Shown: positions 36,085 through 45,280 of the stretch, one piece after another | Layout: every line of letters begins with the position of its first letter | How positions within the stretch are numbered: the first letter of the stretch is position 1 | Source of the DNA: Fulvivirga maritima | GTDB lineage: Bacteria > Bacteroidota > Bacteroidia > Cytophagales > Cyclobacteriaceae | Assembly (NCBI RefSeq): GCF_021389955.1 | Contig: NZ_CP089980.1 | Location: 5,761,001-5,825,000 of the forward strand | Reading direction: 5' to 3' | Length of the DNA: 64,000 nt | Notes under the pieces: model-generated | The model's input: the letters and a program-made list of their open reading frames with translations, nothing else | What the model was told of the DNA's origin: nothing | Databases searched by the model: none | Program-made: the position numbers and the translations under genes

Positions 36085-39000
36085 TTAAAATGAAATATTT
36101 AAACCTAATGAGTAGTTAGCCGCAGGTGCTAATTGTGAATATGATCCCTGGAAAATATATTGAGGATCAATACCTTCATCATTTTTCACCCAAATAGGCC
36201 CCAGGTTATTAGCTGATGCAGTAATAGTAGCAGATCTGATATATTTAATCTTAGCTATCGCGGCAGAAGGGAGTATGTATGAAAGTGAAATTTGAGCTAA
36301 ACGAATATTATCTGCATCAATTACGTTAATATCTGCTTGTTTGTATCTATTAATACTGTTCGTATTACTAGACAATATACCAGGCACATCTGTAAATGCT
36401 TCATCGCCTTCCTCTCTCCATCGTTCTGTTAATTTCTTACTGGTACCTAAGTAACCTGTAAAATAACCTGAAGTAGGATAGTATGAGGTATTTATATCTC
36501 TTTTCAGTGCCTTATGCCCCATATCATAAGTAATTCTCACCAAAAGGCTTAAGTTTTTATACCTGAAAGTGTTAGTAAAACCTCCAAAATGTGTAGGCGT
36601 AGTACGACCTGCATATTCTAAATCATCACCAGTTAAATCGTAATCAGTTGAAGGCACTACATTTCCCTCTGCATCATACACTAAAGACTGACCGGTTTCA
36701 TCTAGTCCAGCCCAATTATAAACCATCAGATTATCCACAGGACGACCTGTTGAAATAAAACTCTCATCTAAATTTACATTCTCTTCAAAGCGGTTATCAG
36801 TAACTTCATTATTATTATATGAAATATTAAAATTCGTTAACCATGAAAAATCTTTTGTTTTGACAGGGTATGCGTTAATTGCCAACTCATATCCATTACT
36901 TTCCATATTTGCTGTATTATAAGCAAGGTTTGTCCATCCGTAGGTACCATTAAAAGGTACATTGGCAAATATACCATCAGACCACTTTTTATAAATATCG
37001 AAACTCAAGCTAATTCGAGAATCAAACGCACCTATTTCAAAACCTCCATTTAATGTTTTGGTAGTTTCCCAACCTATTTCTTGGTTACCAGGATATCCAA
37101 TATATCCATAAGCAAGTCCGCTGTAATAATCTGTTCCTCCTACTGTATATGTCGTTCTGGCAACTCCGTTGTAATTACCTGGAGTTGAACCTCCTGTACC
37201 ATAAGATGCTCTTACATTTAGCTGGCTTAGCCAATTAACATTGATCAAGAAATCTTCCGCTTTAGCATTCCAGCGTAAACCTGTAGACCATAAAGGAATA
37301 GCCCTATCTCTTCTATCTACCCCTATCATATTAGTATCATCGAATCGAATACTTCCAGAAACAAAATACTTCTGCAAATAGCTATAACTGGCATTACCAT
37401 AATATGACAAATACCTGTTTATGGTTCTATATATAGATCGATCAAAATCAGACAATGTAGCAGTTCCTCCATAGATAGTAGTATAAGGTGTAGTGGGATT
37501 AACTACTACAGTGGTAGAAGATTCTTTATCATACCCATACCTTATCATATTATAACCACGACCTTTAGCCTGTCTTATTTCAGTACCGGCTATGGCAGTC
37601 AGTTGGTGAATATTTTTCCAGGTTTTGTCAATATCTAATTGTGCTCTCATGGTATAATCAGAGCTAAATGTATTACCTGCTTCATACCTACCTCCCACAG
37701 GCACACCGTATACCATTTGACCAGTAGCAGCATTTATAGTAGTACCTTCATTAATGAGGGTTCTCATTTCATAACTATCTACATCAGCATATTCTACTAC
37801 TTCTGTCGCATTTCTTTGTAACATACCAGAAACAGATAACTTAGCACAAGATGTGATATCACCACTTAGCATGGCATTAATTCTGGTTCTGTTTTTATTA
37901 AAGGTCGAAGAAGAGTTACTAAGCTCGTCAATTGAATTATAGCCCCAAGGTAAGTACCCTTGAGATTCGAAATCTTCTATTACATCAGAAGTAAAAAGAA
38001 TATCTCTATCTATGGCATTTCCATTTTCATCTACCAATAAGTCATAAGGTCGCAAACCATAACCTCCTTGAGATATAGCAGAAATGGCTGCGCTGTTAAC
38101 TTTTTCAGTAGAATACGTATGGTTTATACCTGTTTGTAACGATACCTTATCATTAAAAAATGAAGTATTGTAATTAGCCGTTACAGCATATTGCTCAGAC
38201 CAGTTACTTTTAAAAGATGGTCTGTTAGAAGAATAATTTCCTGACACATAATATGTACTGTTATCAGAACCTCCACTTATTGATAGGTTATATTGCTGGG
38301 TAATACTTGGCTGTAATAAATACTCTTCTATCTGATCATTATTATTAACTTGAGATAATTCATTTAAGCGAGCATCTAGTTCCGCTTCAGTTATTTCACC
38401 TCTTTGGGCCTGAAACATATAGTTAGTAGCCTGACTGCCATTTTGATACCTCCATGCTGAGTAAGGATCAGGAAAAAAGCTGTTATCAAAAAGCTCGGTT
38501 TCAAAATCAATATATTCACTACTGTTCATTCTATCAAGATCATCTAGATCTGAAGGTTTTGCATAAGTAGCAGTGGCACTAAAGTTAAATACCGGTTCTG
38601 AGTTTTTCTTTCCTTTTTTGGTAGTAATAACAATTACGCCATTAGCCGCTCTTGATCCCCAGATAGAAGCTGCAGATGCGTCTTTTAAAAATGAAATACT
38701 TTCAATGTCATTGATATTAAAAGTACTTAGCACTGAATTATTTGAAGTCGCCCCAATATTGTTAAAATCTGTTCCCGGTGTTCCACTTAAAGTTTGATCA
38801 ATTGCCGGAAATCCATCAATTACGATTAGAGGAGAAGAATTTTCGTAGAAAGTATTTGGGCCTCTTATAGAGATTTCATTGTTAGCCACATCAAACCTTA
38901 CGCCAGGCACTTTACCTTGCAACCTCTCCATAATATCTATAGAAGGGCTCTCTTGGATATCTAATGTATTTATTAACTCAATAGCTCCTGTTGCTTCATT

Positions 39001-39691
39001 AGGGTCTATTTTTTTGATACCCTGTAGAAACTATTTGCACTTCACTCAGGGTAGTAAGACTTTCCTCTAGTACCACATCTATCTGAGAACTGGCTCCTAC
39101 TGAGATTTCCTTTCTCTTATAGCCTAGAAAAGAATAAATAAGGGTATTCTCAGGCTTTACATTTAATGCATACCTACCATCAGTATCTGTAATAGTACCT
39201 CTGGCCTGGCCTTGAATGATTACTGATACACCTGCAAGTGTTTCGCCCGTTTCATCGCTCACTACACCAGTAACTCTATGCGCCACACTTTCACCGGCAG
39301 CTGACGAGTTAATGTTATCATCTGAAGTTTTAGGGCTAACTATTATTGTATTATCCTCCGCAGAGTACTCGTAGGAAAAATTATTTCCCAAGCTCAACTT
39401 CAATAAATCTGCAGTTTTAATATTACCTTCTGAAATATTTACAGCTGGTTGACCGTTAAAAAGATCAGATCTGTAAACAAAAGTATAATTAGTCTGTTTC
39501 TTGATTAGATCGAACACTTCGGTAGTAGAATACTGCCTGGTTTCGGGTATTGAAATGTTTGCATCCTGAGCTGAAACTTTAATCGCCAAACTAAAGACAC
39601 AGACGCAAACTAATAAAAATACGGAGCCCACCTTAGGAGGCACCACTCTTTTTGCCAAGGCAAAAAGGGTACTGGTAAATTTAATTTTCAT
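36085..39691 (-). pseudogene. SusC/RagA-family TonB-linked receptor with STN domain, split by a one-base frameshift
   Basis: The N-terminal part (39691-38999) has a signal peptide, an STN signalling domain (about residues 45-100: TRQYSTTEVFDLIKKQTNYTFVYRS), a carboxypeptidase-like domain (VTGVVSDETGETLAGVSVII) and the start of the plug (TLSEVQIVSTGYQK), then reads NRP and stops. The rest (from 38931 to 36085) continues with MERLQGKVPGVRF and the barrel, ending AANYSLGLNISF. Removing one A from the A7 run (T7 at 39009-39015 on the plus strand) restores YQKIDPNEATGAIELIN, exactly the expected sequence, and a product of about 1201 residues. The STN domain fits control by the FecR/sigma pair upstream. 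Sequencing error, null mutation and slippage are all possible. Confidence 0.85.
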
Positions 39692-39768
39692 AAATTTGAA
39701 TAATTAAGATTAGTTATATGTGATAATTAATCAAAGGGGGAAAGTTCTGTATGGTAAGAGATCTGAAC

Positions 39769-40893
39769 TTATTCCCCTTTTTGCTTTATTTCTATTTTAT
39801 TGTCTTCTATTTCATAACTTATATTGCTGGTTTTACCGAGTAAGTTTAAAATCTTATTCAGACCTAACTCCCTGCTAAACACCCCATTAAATTTTATATT
39901 CTTTACTTCTTCATCTGCAAAAACTATTTGCACATCATACCACCTGTTGAGGTTTTCTGCTATACTTGCCAGATTACTTTCGTTAAAGCTGAAGAAGCCA
40001 TCTTTCCATGATATATAATCATGTACCACCACCTCTTTCTTACTCAACCCTTTGCTTTCATAATTAAAAGTCACCTGATCTTTGGGTTTCATGCTTATTT
40101 CCTGATCGGCTACTTCCAGCTGCACGCTTCCTTCTACCAAAGTAGTAGTAGTATTTCTATCTTGTTTGTAAGCTCTAATATTAAACTCAGTTCCTAATAC
40201 CTCTACTTTCTGAGCTCCTGTAGCTACTATAAAATGATCTCCATGGTTATGTGCACTTGGCGAAACATCAAAATAAGCTTCTCCATATACCAGCTCTACC
40301 TGCCTGGGCTGACCAGCTATAAACTTGGTAGGATATTTTATACGAGTATCGGCATTTAGCCATACTTTGGTACTGTCTGATAGCTCCATATAAAACTCTC
40401 CTCCTCTTGGTATAGTCAGATAGTGGTATTCTAGTTTCTCCTGTTGCCCTTCATATTTTATAAATTCGCCATTACTAGTTACTCCTTGTGCGTTATAAGA
40501 TTGACCACTTTGTAAATCTACTTCCGTACCATCAGCCAAGGTAAGGATAGCCTTATCACTGCCCGCCTCTATCACTTGCTCCGCCACCAGATTTTCGGTA
40601 TCATCTTTATTATTCATAAAAAAGGCAATGCTTGCTAATGCCAAAAGCACCAGACTGGCTGCTACACCGTATCTCCAGTTATATCTCGGCTTAACAGGCG
40701 TAGAAATTTCACGCTTCAGCCTTAACCACGCTTTGTCTTTATTGATTTGAAGTGTCGGCTTATTATAACCAGAACTCACCTTTCGGAAATATTCCCGGTG
40801 AGACTCCGATTCATCATACCACTGATCAAATATTATTTGCTCCTCAGCTGACAATCGCCCCTCTATTTTTCTAATTATTAGTTTAAAATCCAT
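39769..40893 (-). CDS. FecR-family anti-sigma factor
   Basis: About 374 residues from ATG at 40893 (the TTG at 40896 is in frame). The N-terminal cytoplasmic sigma-binding part (IEGRLSAEEQIIFDQWYDESESHREYFRKVS) is followed by one transmembrane helix (YGVAASLVLLALASIAFFM) and the periplasmic FecR domain (TIPRGGEFYMELSDSTKVWLNADTRIKYPTKF ... VELVYGEAYFDV) with the C-terminal DUF4974-like segment (FNESNLASIAENLNRWYDVQI). It transmits the occupancy signal of the STN-bearing SusC to the ECF sigma factor. Confidence 0.92.
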   Translation of the reverse strand: MDFKLIIRKIEGRLSAEEQIIFDQWYDESESHREYFRKVSSGYNKPTLQINKDKAWLRLKREISTPVKPRYNWRYGVAASLVLLALASIAFFMNNKDDTENLVAEQVIEAGSDKAILTLADGTEVDLQSGQSYNAQGVTSNGEFIKYEGQQEKLEYHYLTIPRGGEFYMELSDSTKVWLNADTRIKYPTKFIAGQPRQVELVYGEAYFDVSPSAHNHGDHFIVATGAQKVEVLGTEFNIRAYKQDRNTTTTLVEGSVQLEVADQEISMKPKDQVTFNYESKGLSKKEVVVHDYISWKDGFFSFNESNLASIAENLNRWYDVQIVFADEEVKNIKFNGVFSRELGLNKILNLLGKTSNISYEIEDNKIEIKQKGE

Positions 40894-41014
40894 CAATCAG
40901 ATGTAATGTGTAGTAGTCGTTTGTGGGTATGACAACTAAAGAGTAAAAATGGGTGACAAGAAATTTTATTTTTTTCAAAAAAGAAAAGAAATAAATTGCC
41001 TTAAGTGCTGAAAC

Positions 41015-41560
41015 TCAGAAGAAGAAAGAAGAAAAAACCATCTTACTGATCTTTTCTTTGGCTCGTTTAAGTTGTGTTTTTACTGTATTCACAGAAACAC
41101 CGCTATGCTCAGCTATTTGCTGGTATTTGTAATTATGCTTAATTCTTAAAAGGAATATTTCACGCATTTTTTCAGGAAAACTGTTAATCACAGCCGTAAT
41201 CAAACTGTGAACGTCTTCTTCATTTTCCTCAAAAACCGGAAATACTGATGAATCTTCAAAAATGGTATTAAGATCTATGGCATGATCATAATCTACAACA
41301 GAAAGCTTCTTAAGGCGGTTGATGCATCTGTTCCTAACCATACTATACATATAACTACGCATATTAGTATGCACTTGTAAGTTAGAGGCATTTTCCCAGA
41401 TATAAATAAAGGCTTCTTGCACCAGATCTTCACTTTCCGCCTGGTCATAGAGATGTTTGTAGGCATACGATACCAGCTCTTCATAAAAGAAGTTAAAAAA
41501 GCTATGGAAAGCACTCTCATCTCCCGCTGCTATCTCCGCTAAAAATAGATTCTCCTTCAA
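41015..41560 (-). CDS. FecI-type ECF RNA polymerase sigma factor
   Basis: 181 residues. TTG at 41560 is the only start, because TAA precedes it directly. Sigma-2 region: AFHSFFNFFYEELVSYAYKHLYDQAESEDLVQEAFIYIWENA. Sigma-4 region: FPEKMREIFLLRIKHNYKYQQIAEHSGVSVNTVKTQLKRAKEKI with the helix-turn-helix. It is the first gene of the cascade sigma, anti-sigma, SusC, SusD, protease and probably controls the operon downstream of FecR. Confidence 0.92.
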   Translation of the reverse strand: MKENLFLAEIAAGDESAFHSFFNFFYEELVSYAYKHLYDQAESEDLVQEAFIYIWENASNLQVHTNMRSYMYSMVRNRCINRLKKLSVVDYDHAIDLNTIFEDSSVFPVFEENEEDVHSLITAVINSFPEKMREIFLLRIKHNYKYQQIAEHSGVSVNTVKTQLKRAKEKISKMVFSSFFF

Positions 41561-41815
41561 TTAATTTACAGCCAATATCAACTGTTAAAATTAATGAAAT
41601 AATTTAATAACACATGAACGCTATCTCATGAAAACCTTCATAAAACACCCTTAATCAAGTGTTTATAATTTAATTTTTCCACTAATTAAAATTAACTAAC
41701 CACTATTTAGAGATAATAACATTAAAAGTATCGCATAAAAAATAATATAACGGACTGCCATTTCAGTCAGTATTTTATGCAAAATACGGGAAATACTTAC
41801 ATTATATTTAAGTGA

Positions 41816-41942
41816 AAAGGGCTACCTCAAAAGGAGTTAATAGATTGGTAAATGTCTCATTGAAGCTCTCGAAATGTTTCCCTATAAAGAAGATTTCGAG
41901 AGGCTTCAATCTGACTAAAGGTTACTTAGAAACAGCCCCTTA
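41816..41942. repeat. Long imperfect inverted repeat (GGCTGTCTCA-type hairpin element)
   Basis: Left arm starts GGGCTACCTCAAAAG, right arm ends CTTAGAAACAGCCCCTT; inner arms contain CTCTCGAAATG and ATTTCGAGAGGCTTCAATC. The whole 127 bp folds back on itself. Related elements lie at 54208/54904 and 60101-60234. It fills most of the 399-bp gap between the sigma factor and the yellow-type gene, with AT-rich DNA as the rest. Confidence 0.7.
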
Positions 41943-41959
41943 TATTGATTATAGAATTT

Positions 41960-43075
41960 CTATAGCTTCACTTTATTCACTGAGAAGGTCATTTTATCAA
42001 CTTCTCCGTTCACTTCGTTCAACTTACTATTAGTATAAAAAAGGTATCCATCATAAATACTAAAAGTGTCAGCCCATCTTACGTTATCTCCTTCATACAG
42101 CGTTTTCATTTCTTTTTCGGGTGTTACGTAGTTGATTTTATGATGCTCCAAATCAGCCAGATAAAGATTTCCATCAGTTCCCAGAATCATGCCATCTGGC
42201 GCAGAAGTATCCATCACTTCCACTACCGCTGCTTCTACTTCCTCTTCAGAACCATTTATCAGTACATCAGTAGGCACTTGATATAAACTGTAACCTGAAA
42301 GCGCATGATAATACAACAATCCTTTGGCTTCATCTAAAGCAATACCATCAGAGCTTACCGCTCTTTCCCACTGTTTGCCATCTATAGTGAGATGATCTAC
42401 CTCTGCAGATGTAGACTCATGATTATCTAGCACTCGCTTACTTTCACCAGTAGCCATATTATAAAGAATAAGGCCTGCGTGACCTGAGTCAGTCATATAA
42501 ATCATTTGATTTTTCTCATCAATTCTTAAATCATTGGTATATGAATCAGAATGATATGCCTCCTCAGAAAGCAGAAATATATCGGCTAACTGATTGGTGC
42601 TTAAATCAAACACAAAAATTCTGGGAGTACTTAAAACCCCATTAAACTGTACATTTCGGGTGTCTAATACATACAGTTTATCGCCTTTAGCCACTACAGA
42701 CTGTACCGCTATAAAAACTGAATCTGATTGCTCTCCTCCTATTTCCCACTGGTTCCATTCTTCATTAGGATATGGTGCAGAACTGCCATCATCAGACACC
42801 TCTCTCACGGCATATTTAACATTTTTTCTCCATCTGGGGAAGTTTACAAATATTCTACCGTGGTCAGTAACCGTAACACCTGTAACTTGCTGACCTTTAA
42901 ATTCTGCCACTTGTACAAATGATTCTTCCTGCTTAACGCTATCTTGGCTAATTACATCCTCGGCCTGCTCTTCAGAGGCTTCTTTCTTTTCAGGAGAGCA
43001 GCCACCAAAAAAAGTGGCCAAGCCTAATGCCAGCCCCAAACCGTAATTTAAATAGGTTGATTTCTTATTATCCAT
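41960..43075 (-). CDS. Yellow / major royal jelly protein-like lipoprotein
   Basis: 371 residues. Lipoprotein signal LGLALGLATFFGGCSPEKK, an acidic linker, then a beta-propeller of the MRJP/yellow family: VTVTDHGRIFVNFPRW, YPNEEWNQW, KLYVLDTRNVQFNG, YLNDLRID-like YTNDLRIDEKNQMIYMTDSG, and GIALDEAKGLLYYHAL. Such proteins are lactonase-like propellers related to dopachrome-converting proteins; the bacterial role is unknown. Outer-membrane or periplasmic, single gene. Confidence 0.82.
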   Translation of the reverse strand: MDNKKSTYLNYGLGLALGLATFFGGCSPEKKEASEEQAEDVISQDSVKQEESFVQVAEFKGQQVTGVTVTDHGRIFVNFPRWRKNVKYAVREVSDDGSSAPYPNEEWNQWEIGGEQSDSVFIAVQSVVAKGDKLYVLDTRNVQFNGVLSTPRIFVFDLSTNQLADIFLLSEEAYHSDSYTNDLRIDEKNQMIYMTDSGHAGLILYNMATGESKRVLDNHESTSAEVDHLTIDGKQWERAVSSDGIALDEAKGLLYYHALSGYSLYQVPTDVLINGSEEEVEAAVVEVMDTSAPDGMILGTDGNLYLADLEHHKINYVTPEKEMKTLYEGDNVRWADTFSIYDGYLFYTNSKLNEVNGEVDKMTFSVNKVKL

Positions 43076-43281
43076 ATGCTTTCTTTGAGTTGGTAAAATG
43101 GTTTAACAAACACAAGATTACGGTTTTCAAAGCGCACGCAAAATTCAGAGGCAATTAATTATTCCATAACAAGTTCATCTATCTGTATTCCAAACAAATA
43201 CTTTTATGAGGCAGTAAAATCATGAAATTTGAACCTAAATTTAACGTAGAAGAATATTTATTTTGATATCATGAAACTTTT

Positions 43282-43297
43282 ATCGTAATATTGCGAT
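43282..43297 (+). promoter_or_regulatory. ArsR operator in front of arsR
   Basis: ATCGTAATATTGCGAT, a palindrome (ATCG-AATATT-CGAT with one variable pair), ends 13 bp before the arsR start. The same sequence with one change stands in front of arsM, so it is very probably the ArsR binding site. Confidence 0.7.
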
Positions 43298-43310
43298 ATA
43301 CAATTACGGT

Positions 43311-43634
43311 ATGGGGATTACAAAAGCAGATTTATTTTCAGAAGTACAAAACGAGATGGCCGCTGTAGCCAAAGCCTTTTCTCACCCAGCCAGGGTAGCT
43401 ATTATTGAGCATTTAATAAAAGCTAATGCCTGTATCAATAGCGATCTGGTACAAGAACTGGGCTTAGCACAAGCAACCATTAGCCAGCATTTGAGGGAAT
43501 TAAAAGACATAGGCATTATTCAAGGTACCATAGAGGGCTCCAGAATGAACTATTGCATTAATCCTGATCGCTGGAAGCAGATACAAGCACAATTCAACAC
43601 CTTATTCGATCAATTTAAGGGTTCGTGCTGTTAA
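43311..43634 (+). CDS. arsR: ArsR-family metalloregulator
   Basis: 107 residues with a winged helix-turn-helix (VAKAFSHPARVAIIEHLIKANACINSDLVQELGLAQATISQHLRELKDIGIIQGTIEGSRMNYCI). Cys residues at NACINSD, NYCINPD and the terminal GSCC could form the As(III) site. It represses until arsenite binds. First gene of arsR-arsM-phosphatase-like on the plus strand; autorepression through the site at 43282 is inferred. Confidence 0.92.
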   Translation: MGITKADLFSEVQNEMAAVAKAFSHPARVAIIEHLIKANACINSDLVQELGLAQATISQHLRELKDIGIIQGTIEGSRMNYCINPDRWKQIQAQFNTLFDQFKGSCC

Positions 43635-43652
43635 AAAAATTTGAAAACACTA

Positions 43653-43668
43653 ATCGTAATATTGCAAT
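43653..43668 (+). promoter_or_regulatory. Second ArsR-type operator in front of arsM
   Basis: ATCGTAATATTGCAAT differs from the arsR site by one base and ends 12 bp before the arsM ATG. It suggests independent arsenic control of arsM within the cluster. Confidence 0.65.
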
Positions 43669-43679
43669 AACATTTTATT

Positions 43680-44567
43680 ATGAAAACTGAAGAACAACTC
43701 AAAAGCGAAGTGAGAGAAAAGTACTCTCAGATAGCAGAGCAAAACATTGCTGTAAACGCCGCTTCTTGCTGTGGAGCTACTCCATCATCTAAAGAAGTAT
43801 ATAACATTATGAATGATGATTACTCAGAAACTGATGGTTATATTGCCGATGCTGACCTGGGACTTGGCTGCGGGCTACCTACCCAATTTGCCCAGATTCA
43901 AAAAGGAGACACTGTGATTGATCTCGGCTCAGGAGCAGGAAACGACTGCTTTGTAGCCAGACATGAAACCGGAGCAGAAGGTAAAGTAATAGGTATAGAC
44001 TTTACACCTGCTATGATTAAAAAAGCCAGAATTAATGCCGACAAGCTGGGCTATAACAATGTTGAATTTAGAGAAGGCGACATTGATGACATGCCGGTTA
44101 ATGATGACATAGCTGATGTAATAGTGAGCAACTGCGTACTTAACCTGGTTCCTAACAAAACAAAAGTCATTAAAGAAATATTCAGAGCTTTAAAACCTGG
44201 TGGCCACTTCAGCATTTCTGACATAGTGCTTGTAGGTGAACTCCCTCCTGCCCTTCAAAACGATGCTGAAATGTATGCTGGCTGTGTTTCCGGAGCCATT
44301 CAGAAAGAAATGTATTTGAAACATATTGAAGATGCCGGTTTCACAAACATCACTATACAAAAAGAAAAAGCCATTTCTATTCCTACTGATATTTTAGCCA
44401 AATATTTAAATGAAGCAGAAATAGCAGAATTTAACCATGGCGGTACAGGCATATACAGTATTACTGTATTTGCACAGAAACCAGGGAATAAAAAAATCAA
44501 CAAAATAAAAGTAAGCCTGGCCGAACTACAGCAAAATAGCTGCACTCCGGGTTCTGGCTGCTGTTAA
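43680..44567 (+). CDS. arsM: Arsenite S-adenosylmethionine methyltransferase
   Basis: 295 residues. SAM motif I is VIDLGSGAGNDCF (residues 79-91). As(III)-binding cysteines Cys64 (LGCGLP), Cys152 (SNCVLNL) and Cys202 (YAGCVSG) are all present with the spacing expected for ArsM, and there are extra CC pairs at 30-31 and at the C-terminus. It methylates arsenite to less retained or volatile forms in the cytoplasm. Follows arsR by 45 bp and precedes the phosphatase-like gene by 9 bp. Confidence 0.93.
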   Translation: MKTEEQLKSEVREKYSQIAEQNIAVNAASCCGATPSSKEVYNIMNDDYSETDGYIADADLGLGCGLPTQFAQIQKGDTVIDLGSGAGNDCFVARHETGAEGKVIGIDFTPAMIKKARINADKLGYNNVEFREGDIDDMPVNDDIADVIVSNCVLNLVPNKTKVIKEIFRALKPGGHFSISDIVLVGELPPALQNDAEMYAGCVSGAIQKEMYLKHIEDAGFTNITIQKEKAISIPTDILAKYLNEAEIAEFNHGGTGIYSITVFAQKPGNKKINKIKVSLAELQQNSCTPGSGCC

Positions 44568-44576
44568 TTAATAAAG

Positions 44577-45197
44577 ATGAATAAAGATTTAATATATCCT
44601 GATCTAAGAGCAACTGTGGACAGCGCCTTGCGCCTGCCCATAGCTGCTCCAAGATTAGAAGTGCTCCATGAGCTCATCAATTACATTCAAAATAAGATGA
44701 ATGCTAAGAAAGATGTACAGCTCAATTTCATATGTACACATAACTCCAGAAGAAGCCAATTCTCTCAAATTTGGGCACAAACTGCAGCTTTTTATTACAA
44801 CCTTCCCATCACCTGTTTTTCGGGTGGTATTGAAGTAACGGCATTTAACCCAAGAGCCGTTTCAGCCATGAGCAATGCAGGCTTCAACATCACTTCAAGT
44901 GCGGGAGATAACCCTATATATCAGGTCAGTTTTGCTAATGAGAAAAAGCCAATTAGAGCCTACTCTAAGCTATATGATACTCCCGAAGAAGGAAAAAGTA
45001 ATTTCGCAGCCATTTTAACCTGCTCGCATGCAGAGGATAATTGCCCTTTTATTCCTGACGCAGACCAGAGAATACCGCTTAAATATACTGACCCTAAAGC
45101 CTATGATGACACCCCGGAAGAAGAAAAAAAATATATAGAAACCAGTATAAAAATTGCATCTGAGATTTTTTTCGTATTTTCACAAATTAAGCAGTAA
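44577..45197 (+). CDS. Low-molecular-weight phosphatase-like protein, probable arsenate reductase
   Basis: 206 residues. The P-loop CTHNSRR (Cys53 to Arg59; CX5R) near the N-terminus is that of LMW phosphatases and thioredoxin-type ArsC enzymes. Further conserved-looking parts are SGGIEVTAFNPRAVSAM and ILTCSHAEDNCPFIPDADQRIPLKYTDP, the latter with extra Cys residues and an Asp that may be the acid. In ars clusters of Bacteroidota this protein is usually annotated as protein-tyrosine-phosphatase. Inference: reduction of arsenate to arsenite before methylation by ArsM. Confidence 0.85.
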   Translation: MNKDLIYPDLRATVDSALRLPIAAPRLEVLHELINYIQNKMNAKKDVQLNFICTHNSRRSQFSQIWAQTAAFYYNLPITCFSGGIEVTAFNPRAVSAMSNAGFNITSSAGDNPIYQVSFANEKKPIRAYSKLYDTPEEGKSNFAAILTCSHAEDNCPFIPDADQRIPLKYTDPKAYDDTPEEEKKYIETSIKIASEIFFVFSQIKQ

Positions 45198-45280
45198 GAT
45201 GATCGACCTACACCAGATAGAACAGGCGGAGTTTTACCAAATATTTATCTTCTGCCTGGTAATTGAGAGCGTTAAAGAAC

